From Thermogutta terrifontis (lineage in GTDB: Bacteria > Planctomycetota > Planctomycetia > Pirellulales > Thermoguttaceae), in the NCBI RefSeq assembly GCF_002277955.1, contig NZ_CP018477.1, positions 4,051,206 to 4,115,205 of the forward strand: a stretch of DNA of 64,000 nt, in the 5' to 3' direction. The translations under genes were made by a program, and so were the position numbers. Positions 18,978 through 27,868 of this stretch are shown in pieces (positions within the stretch are counted from its first letter, which is position 1; every line of letters begins with the position of its first letter). The notes beneath the pieces are model-generated. The model was given only the letters and a program-made list of their open reading frames with translations. It did no database searches and had not been told where the DNA came from.

Positions 18978-20450
18978 TCAGCCTCCGCGAATTCGTCGCA
19001 GAGTGGCCTCGTACATCTCAACGTACCTCGGAGCACTGCGGGCCCAGGACCAGTCCTGACGCATTCCCGTGAGCACGAGTTGTCGCCAGATCTCAGGCTG
19101 TCGGTAGGCCTCGCATGCCCGTCTCAGTGTCTCGCTCAGTGCCTGAGGGCTCTCTTCCGTGAAACTGAAGCCATTGGCGGTGCCATTTGCCAGGGTTTCG
19201 GGCCGACAATCGGTGATGGTATCTGCTAGTCCGCCGATTGCCCTCACTACGGGAACAGTGCCATATTTAAGGGCCTGAAGCTGTGCCAGACCGCACGGCT
19301 CAAAGCGGCTGGGCATAAGAAACATGTCGGCTCCACCTTGGATACGATGGGCCAGGGGGAGATTGAACTCGAAAATGACGGCCAGCTTATCGGGATATCG
19401 ATTGGCCAGTTCACGGAAGGTCGTCTCAAGCTGAGTCTCGCCAGTGCCTAAAATGACCCATTGTGTCTCCATCTGTTCAAGCCATTCGGGGAGAATCTTG
19501 GCCACAAGATCGAAGCCCTTCTGATGGGTCAGCCGTCCAATCATCGCAATAAGGGGGACGTGGGGACGCTGGGGCAGGCCGACTTCGCTCTGAAGTGCTG
19601 CCTTGCAGAACGGTTTCTGCTGCCATACGGTATGCTCGTCGTACGGAGCGGGAAGATGAGGATCTGTGGTGGGATTCCAGACAGTGTAATCGATTCCATT
19701 AAGAATCCCCCATAACACATCCCGCCGACTTTGAATGACTCCTTCCAGGCCGGCCCCGAATTCAGGTGTCTGGATCTCCTGGGCGTAGCGGGGACTAACG
19801 GTACTGACAGCATCTGCAAACACGATCCCCGTTTTCAGCAAATTGAGCTGGCCGTAGGCCTCCATCTGCTGCCAGTTGAAATACTTCCAATCCAGACCCG
19901 TCAGCAGCATGTCCCAGTGCCAGAACCGCCCCTGGTAGGCCATGTTGTGGATGGTGAAGACGCTACCCATCGAACGATAGAGCGGAGAAGACGCGTACTC
20001 GATCTTCAGGTAAGCGGGAACGAGACCCGTCTGCCAATCGTGGGCGTGAATGATATCGGGATAAAAATCGAGCAGGCGAATGGCTTCCAGGGTGGCTCGC
20101 GAGAAGAACACGAACCGCTCACAGTTGTCGGCGTAATCCTGGCCGTGAACACTGTACAGGGCGTCTCGGTCGTAATAGTAATCCTGCTGGACGAAATAAA
20201 ACGTAACGGACTCCGAACGGTGCTCAAGGAGCCGCCCGGAGACCGTCTTGCTTCCCACAGCCACGATGAATTCTACATTCAACGGTCGGATTTCCCGCCC
20301 CACGTACCAAACGCATCGGTAGGCCGGGAGAATGACTCGCACATCGTGGCCAAGGTCGGCCAGGGCAAACGGCAAACTCCCGCAGACGTCCCCCAGACCA
20401 CCAGTCGTGGCGAACGGGACAGCTTCACTCGTGGTGAACAAAATCTTCAC
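18978..20450 (-). CDS. glgA: Glycogen synthase (GT5), ADP-glucose type
   Basis: This GT5 enzyme adds glucose from ADP-glucose to growing glycogen. I chose the GTG at 20450 (VKILFTTSEAVPF) because GGGAGG lies 8 bases upstream; the frame extends to a TTG at 20471. The product is 490 residues, close to the usual size. Recognisable segments include DIIHAHDWQTGLVPAYLK, FTIHNMAYQGRF, NGIDYTVWNP, IGRLTHQKGFDL and RFEPCGLAQLQALKYGTVP, whose glutamate is catalytic in retaining GT-B enzymes. The N-terminal KTGGL signature reads TTGGL: Thr15 stands where E. coli GlgA has Lys15. No other glg genes are in the window. Confidence 0.92.
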   Translation of the reverse strand: MKILFTTSEAVPFATTGGLGDVCGSLPFALADLGHDVRVILPAYRCVWYVGREIRPLNVEFIVAVGSKTVSGRLLEHRSESVTFYFVQQDYYYDRDALYSVHGQDYADNCERFVFFSRATLEAIRLLDFYPDIIHAHDWQTGLVPAYLKIEYASSPLYRSMGSVFTIHNMAYQGRFWHWDMLLTGLDWKYFNWQQMEAYGQLNLLKTGIVFADAVSTVSPRYAQEIQTPEFGAGLEGVIQSRRDVLWGILNGIDYTVWNPTTDPHLPAPYDEHTVWQQKPFCKAALQSEVGLPQRPHVPLIAMIGRLTHQKGFDLVAKILPEWLEQMETQWVILGTGETQLETTFRELANRYPDKLAVIFEFNLPLAHRIQGGADMFLMPSRFEPCGLAQLQALKYGTVPVVRAIGGLADTITDCRPETLANGTANGFSFTEESPQALSETLRRACEAYRQPEIWRQLVLTGMRQDWSWARSAPRYVEMYEATLRRIRGG

Positions 20451-21293
20451 AGGACTGACCTCCCGGTACAAATCAATTTCGGCAATTCAGGAAGGGCGGT
20501 CACAGGCCCCGGCTGGCCCCGATGGAGAGATTGGTTCTTTGACTGCTGTTCCTCCCGATTGGTACGCCCAATATTAATCAGGGGTTCCCTACTAGTGTAG
20601 CTCACCGTTGAGTGAGAGGCGGTTCGGAAAAACGCGGCCTTCCGTCCTTATACGGGGCGGCTCGCTCGCCCCTTCATGTATAAAGCGGAACGCGTTGTGT
20701 AAACTCCCCTCCAAGCGCAGTTACGTAGGCGGCGGAGGCCACACAACCAACTGGCTGTGCCGAAATTGTGGGTGGGTGTGAACTCATCAGGCTTCGGAAA
20801 GCAATTTTGTCGGGTTTGTGGAAGAAAGTGATCCGAAGGATTATCGGCGTTGACGGTGCGATGGAAACCGTAACTGACGTATCGGGTGGAAGGACGATCG
20901 GGCGAAAAGTTTGGGAACCGTCTCCTCCACGCCGAATCAGTGAAGAAGGGGCGTCATGCCGCCCCCAGTTCCCGCCAAAGGATGGCTCTTTTCCTCCGCT
21001 CACGGCTGTGGAGGAGCACGGATGCCGCAGGGATGGCGAACCTTTGAATGAAACACCACGTGCGGCACACCGGCTCGATCATCCAGTGATGTCTCGGCCG
21101 GCACAAAACACCGCTCACGGAGCGCAACGGCATGGACCGTTCCGCACTCGCGCCAGGAGGCTGCCGCGGCTGACCGAACGAAGCTAAGCAGCGTAGGTTA
21201 CGATGTTCCAATTGCAGGTTCGAGCGTCGTGTGGGAGCGGTTTTCCGAGTCTGTTTTGAGCAGTCTTAGGAACTTTCGAGTGTCGGAATCAAT
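20451..21293. other. Long intergenic region between divergent genes
   Basis: This 843-base spacer separates glgA (minus) and the trypsin-like protease (plus). Open frames exist, for example 20768-21187, but none has a ribosome site with recognisable protein features. A short perfect hairpin (GGGGCG, loop TCATGC, CGCCCC) lies near 20949-20966 without a T-run. I looked for RNase P, tmRNA and SRP RNA signature stretches and did not see them. Confidence 0.5.
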
Positions 21294-23972
21294 GTGAAAG
21301 CACAGCGTGCAACCGGCTACCTGTTGATCGCCGTTTTGACCGTCGCGGGATGGGGACGTTCCGCGTCAGGTTGGTTCTGGAATATCGGAACCCCTGCTAC
21401 TCCCCATCCGGCGGTTGCCCGAGTGATTGCCCTCGATACACGCGGGGCTTCCCTGGGCACGGGCACCCTTGTGGCGGTCAACGAGTATCACGGCCTGGTG
21501 GTGACAAATTGGCACGTCGTGCGAGATGCTCGCGGGAGTATTCTTGTTCAATTTCCGGATGGATTCGCGTCACCGGCTACTGTTCTTAAGGTGGATCGGG
21601 AGTGGGATTTGGCAGCGCTCGCCATTTGGCGCCCCAGGGCCAGGCCCGTGCCGATCGCGGTTGAACCGCCGAAGCCAGGTGATGTCCTCATGATCGCTGG
21701 GTACGGCCAGGGGGATTATCGCATTTCTTACGGGCCGTGCACACAGTACTTATCGCCCAGTCCCGGTTTGCCTGCTGAATTGGTCGAGCTTCGAGCGACC
21801 GCCCGCCAGGGAGACTCAGGAGGCCCGATTTTCAACGGCCGGGGAGAATTGGCGGGCGTTCTTTTCGGATCGGGTTTCGGCGAGACAATGGGGGCCTACT
21901 GCGGCCGAGTGAGGAGCTTTCTTTTTCCACTCAAGGAAGTGTTTGACAAGTTGCCGCCCCCCGATCCTCTGTTGCTCGCTGCCAACAGTGTAGGACCGCC
22001 GGGGCGAACCGCAGCTAACGGTTTAACAACTCCGCAAGGACAAGGTCTTATTCCCGCTCAGCCAGCCTCCCCCGTTGGATCGCCGCCGGTGACTCTTCCT
22101 CTGACGGCTTCAAATAACACCCCGGAACGTGTGGAGGTGAACACATCCCAGGGGACCGGAACAAATGGGGCTTCTCCAACGTCCTGGCCCGGGTCGTCCC
22201 TCTCCCAATCCTCGCTTCCGAGCAAGAATTCGGAAAGGTCTTGGACGGATACGGGAACGCGCGAAGACGCGGCCAGCGACGTCAGCGCTTGGCGACCAGC
22301 GGAAACAGTGACCGACTCTCATTCCAGAACTGATCTTGCCGCCGGTGGTTATTCCTCCAGTAAAACACCGGGTGAAAGTGCGTCTTCCGGACTCGGTTCC
22401 GTGGCGGGGTCATCCAACTCACCGCGTTCCTCGACGGGATACAGCGATGACTCCAAAACAAACGCCGGCTTCGGAGATGGATATGCTCGTGCTCAGAGGG
22501 GCAAAGACGCATTGGACAATTCCTCGAACTATTATGGGCTGAGTGCTTTCCAAAAATCTGATGAAACGAATTCCAATTCTTGGCCGGACTACGAGCGGCG
22601 GTCCACATGTAATGACGCGGGAAATTCCGGGGATCTCTATGCCAAAGATGACGACTCGGGGGCATATTCGCCCGGGAAATGGGACGCCCTGAGCAGCGCG
22701 GGGACTGGGAAGGATACGGCGCAGCAGCAGGTTGAGAGTGGGCGTCGGCCGTACGAGGCCTGGAATAACTGGTCGAATGGACCCTACGAGTCTTCGGAAG
22801 AGCCATACGCCGACCGGAGAAGCGTGACTGAATGGGGCGATTCCGGCAAAAACTCCTCCAGCAGTGGGAACCGATACGCGCAAGATTCTCGCGAAGAACG
22901 GCGTTCCCGCGCAACGACGACCGCTAGCATCAACACGCACTCGCGCGGCATTGATTCTTCCTCGCAAAGTGCAGATACGGCGAGCGGAAAAGGTGCACGG
23001 GATTCTTACCGACAGGACCAGTTGACCGATAGTCTTACGGAAAAGCCGTCTGAGGACCTTTCGCGGACTATTAAAAGCCGAGAAGAAACTAAGAAATACA
23101 GCGATTCGGGCTCCAATTGGGACTATTCGCCGATCCCCGTGTATGATGCAAACTCTGATTCTGAGGAATCACAAGCTTTCGGGGACGGGTCTAAATTCGG
23201 AAGTTTGAACTGGTCTCGCGAGGGAAATACCGGGGCGGGTACTTCGGAGAAATATTCGGAATTCGCCGGTTCTCAGTCCGGCTCGTTTACAGGAACCAGC
23301 GGCGGGGGCGACAACATGAAGAAGAGGACCGGAGTATCTTCCTCAAGAAATTCAGCATCAAGCGGGGACGCCACATACAGGAATAGTGAGTATTACCGAG
23401 ACGGGACGAAAGAATACTCTTCGACAAGCGGGACTTATTCGGCCGGTAAGAACGACACATCATGGAATGATGGGGAAAATCACGCGGAAAATAAGATCAC
23501 AGGGCGAAATAGCATTATTGGATCGACGCAATCGGGCAGCGAGAATTCGCGAACGACTCCTGCAAGCGAGCGGAGTTCTGCCACAGTGGCAAAGGGAGTG
23601 GAACAAAAAAATAGCGACCAAGCCAATAGGCCGGCCTCCAGTACGCGATTCTCGAACGGCGACGAATCAACCAGTTCCAGGCAGTCTGGTTCCCCCGAGA
23701 CGAATGGCGATTCGAACATTATCAGTGGTGCCAACCCGACGACGGATGCTAAAGCCACTTCGGAGCAGCCGAGTGCAAGCACGAATAAACTCAACGTGGG
23801 ATGGGAAACAATGATCGGAATTCTCGGTTTGCTCGTCCTGTTCGTGCAAAGCATGCGCTGGCTGAGCCTGCTGTATGATCGAAGTTACTACCGGCGCCGA
23901 AGCTACCGCACCACCCGCCGGAGGACAACCTGGCCACCGCCACCGCCCTCTGGCTACCGCTGGTATTATTGA
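21294..23972 (+). CDS. Trypsin-like serine protease with long Ser-rich linker and C-terminal membrane anchor
   Basis: The 892-residue product starts at a GTG. Residues 1-26 form a signal peptide (ATGYLLIAVLTVAGWG). Residues about 37-225 are an S1C-like trypsin domain with His74 (TNWHVV), Asp105 (EWDLAAL) and Ser175 (QGDSGGPI). No PDZ domain follows. Instead about 600 residues are low complexity, dominated by Ser, Gly, Asn, Thr, Asp, Lys and Glu. A hydrophobic helix at about 840-858 (MIGILGLLVLFVQSMRWL) precedes a basic, Pro-rich tail (RRTTWPPPPPSGYRWYY). The picture is of a protease held at the membrane by a very long flexible tether. The protease call is firm; the target is unknown. Confidence 0.85.
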   Translation: MKAQRATGYLLIAVLTVAGWGRSASGWFWNIGTPATPHPAVARVIALDTRGASLGTGTLVAVNEYHGLVVTNWHVVRDARGSILVQFPDGFASPATVLKVDREWDLAALAIWRPRARPVPIAVEPPKPGDVLMIAGYGQGDYRISYGPCTQYLSPSPGLPAELVELRATARQGDSGGPIFNGRGELAGVLFGSGFGETMGAYCGRVRSFLFPLKEVFDKLPPPDPLLLAANSVGPPGRTAANGLTTPQGQGLIPAQPASPVGSPPVTLPLTASNNTPERVEVNTSQGTGTNGASPTSWPGSSLSQSSLPSKNSERSWTDTGTREDAASDVSAWRPAETVTDSHSRTDLAAGGYSSSKTPGESASSGLGSVAGSSNSPRSSTGYSDDSKTNAGFGDGYARAQRGKDALDNSSNYYGLSAFQKSDETNSNSWPDYERRSTCNDAGNSGDLYAKDDDSGAYSPGKWDALSSAGTGKDTAQQQVESGRRPYEAWNNWSNGPYESSEEPYADRRSVTEWGDSGKNSSSSGNRYAQDSREERRSRATTTASINTHSRGIDSSSQSADTASGKGARDSYRQDQLTDSLTEKPSEDLSRTIKSREETKKYSDSGSNWDYSPIPVYDANSDSEESQAFGDGSKFGSLNWSREGNTGAGTSEKYSEFAGSQSGSFTGTSGGGDNMKKRTGVSSSRNSASSGDATYRNSEYYRDGTKEYSSTSGTYSAGKNDTSWNDGENHAENKITGRNSIIGSTQSGSENSRTTPASERSSATVAKGVEQKNSDQANRPASSTRFSNGDESTSSRQSGSPETNGDSNIISGANPTTDAKATSEQPSASTNKLNVGWETMIGILGLLVLFVQSMRWLSLLYDRSYYRRRSYRTTRRRTTWPPPPPSGYRWYY

Positions 23973-24269
23973 CGGCGGCGTGAGCCGGGATCGACGGTTG
24001 GCCTCGGATGCAACTCGCAGTTCACCCGAGCCAACGCACTTGGTCGCGAACCGTTTTTCTGCCCACGTCTGATGCTTGGTTCCTGCATCGCGGGTCTCTC
24101 TCGGTGCGGATCCCGGCAAATGCTGAAAGAAACCTTGTTGATCGACGGCGAGAGCTTTGAGACAATCACATTTTTGACAGGTTCTGTGTGCTTTGACAGG
24201 TGTCTTGTGTCCACGGATGCAGGGCGGCTCGAGGCGCCGATGCAACGTACGAGCGTTTGGTAACTCCGC

Positions 24270-25232
24270 ATGACACTGCTGTACTACGACCCCATTTTTC
24301 TCCAGCACGAAACGGGAGCTCATCCAGAGCGGGCGGACCGGATTCGGGGGGCTCTGGAGCGCTTCGAAGCGAGAAATTTGCTTTCCCGATGCGCCCGACC
24401 CCAGGTCAAACCTGTGTCCCGAAGCCGGCTCACCCTGATCCACTCCCCGCGGTATATCGACGAGGTCTGGGCGGTTGCCAAATCCGGAGGCGGTGACCTC
24501 GATCATGACACCATTTGCAGCCCCGCTTCCTACGACGTTGCCCTGGCAGCCGTCGGAGCCGTATGCGATGCCGTGGAACGGGTGGTCAAAGGAGAAGATC
24601 GCCGGGCTTTCTGTCTGATCCGACCACCAGGGCATCATGCACTCCGCGAAAGGGCGATGGGCTTTTGCATCTTCAATAACATTGCGGTGGCGGCTGCCGT
24701 GGCGGTGTGGGAACTGGGGCTGGAGTCAGTGTTGATCGTGGATTGGGACATCCACCACGGAAACGGAACACAGGCGGCGTTCTGGGAGGATCCGCGGGTG
24801 GGATTTCTCTCGATCCACCGGTATCCCTTCTATCCCGGTACTGGTGCCGCGGACGAAATCGGCGAGGGTGCTGGACGCGGCTATACCAAGAATATTCCTG
24901 TCTCCTACGGGATATCGCGGCGGGAGTATTTCGCTGCCCTGGAATCAGCCCTGGACAAATTCGCTGCGTTCGTAAAACCTCAGTTGGTGCTGTTGAGTGC
25001 CGGATTTGACACCCACCGGCTGGATCCCATCGGCAATTTGGGGTTGGAAACCGAAGACTTCGGACCACTTACTGCTTTGGTCCTGGATGTGGCAGATACT
25101 TATGCGGAAGGGCGTTTTGTCAGCGTGCTGGAAGGTGGCTATAATCGTCTGGTCATGCCCGACTGCCTTGCCGTCCACCTTGAGGAAATTGTGCACAGGG
25201 ATGAGAAGAGCCGCCAGTCCGCAAATTCCTGA
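24270..25232 (+). CDS. Histone deacetylase family protein (AcuC/acetylpolyamine amidohydrolase-like)
   Basis: The product has 320 residues, the usual size for bacterial zinc-dependent deacetylases. Visible hallmarks are HPERADRI near the N-terminus, RPPGHHALRERAMGFCIFNN with the tandem His pair, the zinc-binding VDWDIHHGNGTQAAF, HRYPFYPGTGAADEIG, LLSAGFDTHRLDPIGNL with the second zinc aspartate, and SVLEGGYN. Family members remove acetyl groups from lysine side chains or polyamines; the substrate here is not determinable. The ABC importer ATPase starts 30 bases downstream on the same strand, suggesting cotranscription. Confidence 0.93.
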   Translation: MTLLYYDPIFLQHETGAHPERADRIRGALERFEARNLLSRCARPQVKPVSRSRLTLIHSPRYIDEVWAVAKSGGGDLDHDTICSPASYDVALAAVGAVCDAVERVVKGEDRRAFCLIRPPGHHALRERAMGFCIFNNIAVAAAVAVWELGLESVLIVDWDIHHGNGTQAAFWEDPRVGFLSIHRYPFYPGTGAADEIGEGAGRGYTKNIPVSYGISRREYFAALESALDKFAAFVKPQLVLLSAGFDTHRLDPIGNLGLETEDFGPLTALVLDVADTYAEGRFVSVLEGGYNRLVMPDCLAVHLEEIVHRDEKSRQSANS

Positions 25233-25262
25233 ATGCTCTCACCACTCGATCGACGATGCGAT

Positions 25263-26765
25263 ATGACGTCCATCGTTCGTGGACCTGTTCTCGAATGCCA
25301 TCGCATCGGCAAGCGTTTTGGCGGCATCGTTGCCCTGGAGAACGTGGATTTTGACCTTTATCCGGGCGAGGTCCACGGGGTTGTGGGCAGCAACGGGGCT
25401 GGAAAAAGCACTCTCATGAAGATCCTGGCGGGGGCGTTGGCTGATTATGAGGGCGAAATCTCCGTAGCCGGCCAGCCGGTGAAAATCACCAGCCCTCAGA
25501 TCGCATTCCATCTGGGCATGGCCATGGTGTACCAGGAGTTTTCGGGCGTCGGCCAACTTTCTGTGGCGGAAAACCTCTTTCTCGGACGCCAGCCGCTCAA
25601 CCGGCTGGGATTCGTGGATTGGCCTTTGATGCGGCAGAAAGCCCGCGAGTATTTGAAAGAACTGGGGCTTCATCTCGATGTTGATCGGCGGCTCGATACA
25701 TATCCACTCGTAGTGAGACAGATGGTGGAGATCGCCCGGGCAGCCCACCGGGGAGCCCGCATCCTTATCATGGATGAGCCCACCAGTGCTTTGAGCCCTC
25801 CGGAAGTGGAGCGACTTTTCGAATTGATCAAGACGCTTAAACAAAGAGGCGTGGCCATCGTTTTTATCAGCCACTTTTTGGAGGATGTTCTGGCAATTTC
25901 AGATCGGGTCACCGTCTTGCGGGAGGGACGACGTGTGCTCACGCTTCCCCGTGCAGAGTTGACCAAACACAAACTGGTGGAAGCGATGATTGGCCGTGGG
26001 GTTTCAACAGGTGCTGAACGCGAAGAATGGGCCGAGCTCCCTCCACGTGTCTCCGCACCGCCGGTGCTTATTGCGGAAAAACTCACGCTGCCGGGGATAT
26101 TCGAGGACGTGAGTTTGGCCGTCGCTCCCGGAGAAATCTTGGGGCTTTATGGATTCGTGGGAGCAGGGCACCAGGAAGTGGTTCAGGCTTTGGGGGGAGC
26201 GCTGGCACCACGTTCCGGGAAGATCATTCTTGGGGGGCGAACGATTCCCCTCGGCAGACCTCAGAAAGCGGTTCGTGCGGGGATGGTTCTCGTAACGGCG
26301 GATCGAGCTGCGGGACTATTTCTGCGGGGCGAGGTGTACAAAAACGTCACCATCGCCCATCTACGCCACGCCGTGGGAAATTGGGTCACTCTCGCGAAAG
26401 AACTTCGCGCGGTGCAACCGGTCCTGCAACAGGTAGGATGTCGGCCGGCGAATCCGCTGCTCAGAGTCGAGCATCTGTCCGGAGGCAACCAGCAGAAGGT
26501 GGTGTTTGCCAAATGGTTGCTGGGACCGGTTCGCGTGCTGCTTCTGGAAGAACCCACGCGGGGCATGGATATTGCGGCAAAGGCGGAGGTGATGCAATTG
26601 GTAGAGCGGCTTGCCAGGCAGGGGACGGCCGTGATCCTGGCGTCCACGGAGCCGGAACTCATTCTCGCGCATTCCCATCGCGTGATGGTCATGAGTCGAG
26701 GAAAAGTGACTGCGGAATGGGCGGGATGCCGGTTAGAAAAGGCCGAACTGCTCAGGGCGGCTTGA
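25263..26765 (+). CDS. Sugar-type ABC importer ATPase (RbsA/MglA-like, two nucleotide-binding domains)
   Basis: The 500-residue protein carries two fused ATPase domains, as in ribose/galactose importers. The first has Walker A GSNGAGKST and Walker B ILIMDEPTSAL. The second has a degenerate Walker A (GFVGAGHQEV), the signature LSGGNQQKVVFAKWL and Walker B VLLLEEPTRGMD. I start at the ATG at 25263 (MTSIVRGPVLECHRIGKRFGG), which matches the family start; an ATG at 25233 directly after the previous stop is also in frame. The permease follows 92 bases later. No periplasmic sugar-binding protein gene is adjacent, so the substrate cannot be inferred. Confidence 0.93.
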   Translation: MTSIVRGPVLECHRIGKRFGGIVALENVDFDLYPGEVHGVVGSNGAGKSTLMKILAGALADYEGEISVAGQPVKITSPQIAFHLGMAMVYQEFSGVGQLSVAENLFLGRQPLNRLGFVDWPLMRQKAREYLKELGLHLDVDRRLDTYPLVVRQMVEIARAAHRGARILIMDEPTSALSPPEVERLFELIKTLKQRGVAIVFISHFLEDVLAISDRVTVLREGRRVLTLPRAELTKHKLVEAMIGRGVSTGAEREEWAELPPRVSAPPVLIAEKLTLPGIFEDVSLAVAPGEILGLYGFVGAGHQEVVQALGGALAPRSGKIILGGRTIPLGRPQKAVRAGMVLVTADRAAGLFLRGEVYKNVTIAHLRHAVGNWVTLAKELRAVQPVLQQVGCRPANPLLRVEHLSGGNQQKVVFAKWLLGPVRVLLLEEPTRGMDIAAKAEVMQLVERLARQGTAVILASTEPELILAHSHRVMVMSRGKVTAEWAGCRLEKAELLRAA

Positions 26766-26857
26766 CCCCGAGAGCGACCCCGAGGTAACTGCCCCCTCCA
26801 CGCGTTGCACCAAAAGTAAGGAATTGGCTCGCCCAAGGCATCCGTAGGACTTTAGCA

Positions 26858-27865
26858 ATGGCAGCATTGGCAAAGGGATTCAAATTCCGCTGGGAACCGC
26901 AGGATATCGCACCGGTGGCGTCGCTTCTTGCGCTGATCGTCTTTTTTGGGATTGCCGCCCCTGGCTTCCTTCGGCTCTCTACCTTGGTGACCGCCTTGCA
27001 GCAAGGGGCGGTCCTCGCGATTGTCAGCACGGGATTAACGTTTGTCCTTTTGGCTGCGGAAATCGATCTGGCTGTCGGAACCGTGGCCCTGTGGACGGCC
27101 TGTTTTTGTGGGTGGCTTTACCAATCGTGGGCAATGCAAACCGCGGAAGGGCGTTTCGTAGCGTCGGCCGAAATCGTCGCAGCCGTCCTCATCCTGCCAT
27201 TGTGCACAAGCCTCTTGCTGGGAATTCTTTCCGGTATCTTAACGGTGAAGTCGCGACTGCCGAGCTTTATCATCACGCTGGCCATGATGTTCATCTCTCA
27301 GGGGGCTGCCCGATACATCACCCGCGGTCAAGCCTTTCGGGTCCCGGCCCTGTTGGGAGACATTGGAAATCGGGGCATCGAGCACGAGGGATTAACCGTC
27401 ATCCCTTACAGTGCCCTTTTGGCGGGTGCCATCATGATCGTGGGACATGTGGTGCTCCAGTACACGCGATTTGGTCGATACGTGTACATGACTGGGGGAA
27501 ACCGCCAGGCGGCCCGGCTGGCTGGGGTACCAACAGGGCTGGTCGTCACGGCGTGCTTGGCGATTTCGGCGGTCACCGCGGGTGTCGGCGGTCTGGTCAA
27601 TGCAGGACGCATGACGAGTGTGACTCTCGATCAGAACCAGGATCTTTTGCTCAGCGCTCTGGCGTGTATTGTGCTTGGGGGAACAAGTCTTTTTGGCGGT
27701 GAAGGAGGGATTGGCAAGACGCTCGTCGGCGTCGCCACGTTCACGGTCCTCAACATCGGGCTCAACTCGATTCGGCTGGACGATTTCGCGCGGCCTTTTG
27801 TGATGGGTGTGATATTGATGGCGGCGCTGCTTCTCAATGCGGCACTCGCTCGGCGGCGGCCGTGA
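26858..27865 (+). CDS. Sugar-type ABC importer permease (RbsC-like)
   Basis: A 335-residue integral membrane protein of the branched-chain/ribose permease family. Characteristic segments are GAVLAIVSTGLTFVLLAAEIDLAVG, with the conserved glycine and aspartate loop, LPSFIITLAMMFISQGAARY, YMTGGNRQAARLAGV and ACIVLGGTSLFGGEGGIGKTLVG. About nine to ten helices are visible. It pairs with the ATPase just upstream. Its stop codon ends only three bases before the end of the opposing MFS transporter gene, so the two operons converge tightly. Confidence 0.92.
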   Translation: MAALAKGFKFRWEPQDIAPVASLLALIVFFGIAAPGFLRLSTLVTALQQGAVLAIVSTGLTFVLLAAEIDLAVGTVALWTACFCGWLYQSWAMQTAEGRFVASAEIVAAVLILPLCTSLLLGILSGILTVKSRLPSFIITLAMMFISQGAARYITRGQAFRVPALLGDIGNRGIEHEGLTVIPYSALLAGAIMIVGHVVLQYTRFGRYVYMTGGNRQAARLAGVPTGLVVTACLAISAVTAGVGGLVNAGRMTSVTLDQNQDLLLSALACIVLGGTSLFGGEGGIGKTLVGVATFTVLNIGLNSIRLDDFARPFVMGVILMAALLLNAALARRRP

Positions 27866-27868
27866 TTC

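Noticed and set aside
19731-20600. Open frame of 289 codons on the plus strand
   Set aside because: It is antisense to glycogen synthase, which has the full set of family motifs on the other strand.
20768-21187. Open frame of 139 codons in the long spacer before the trypsin-like protease gene
   Set aside because: No ribosome site, and an Arg/Pro-rich translation without hydrophobic cores or family pattern; likely non-coding.
23667-24638. Open frame of 323 codons on the minus strand
   Set aside because: It runs opposite the end of the protease gene and the start of the deacetylase gene, both with clear family motifs; the translation lacks any signature.
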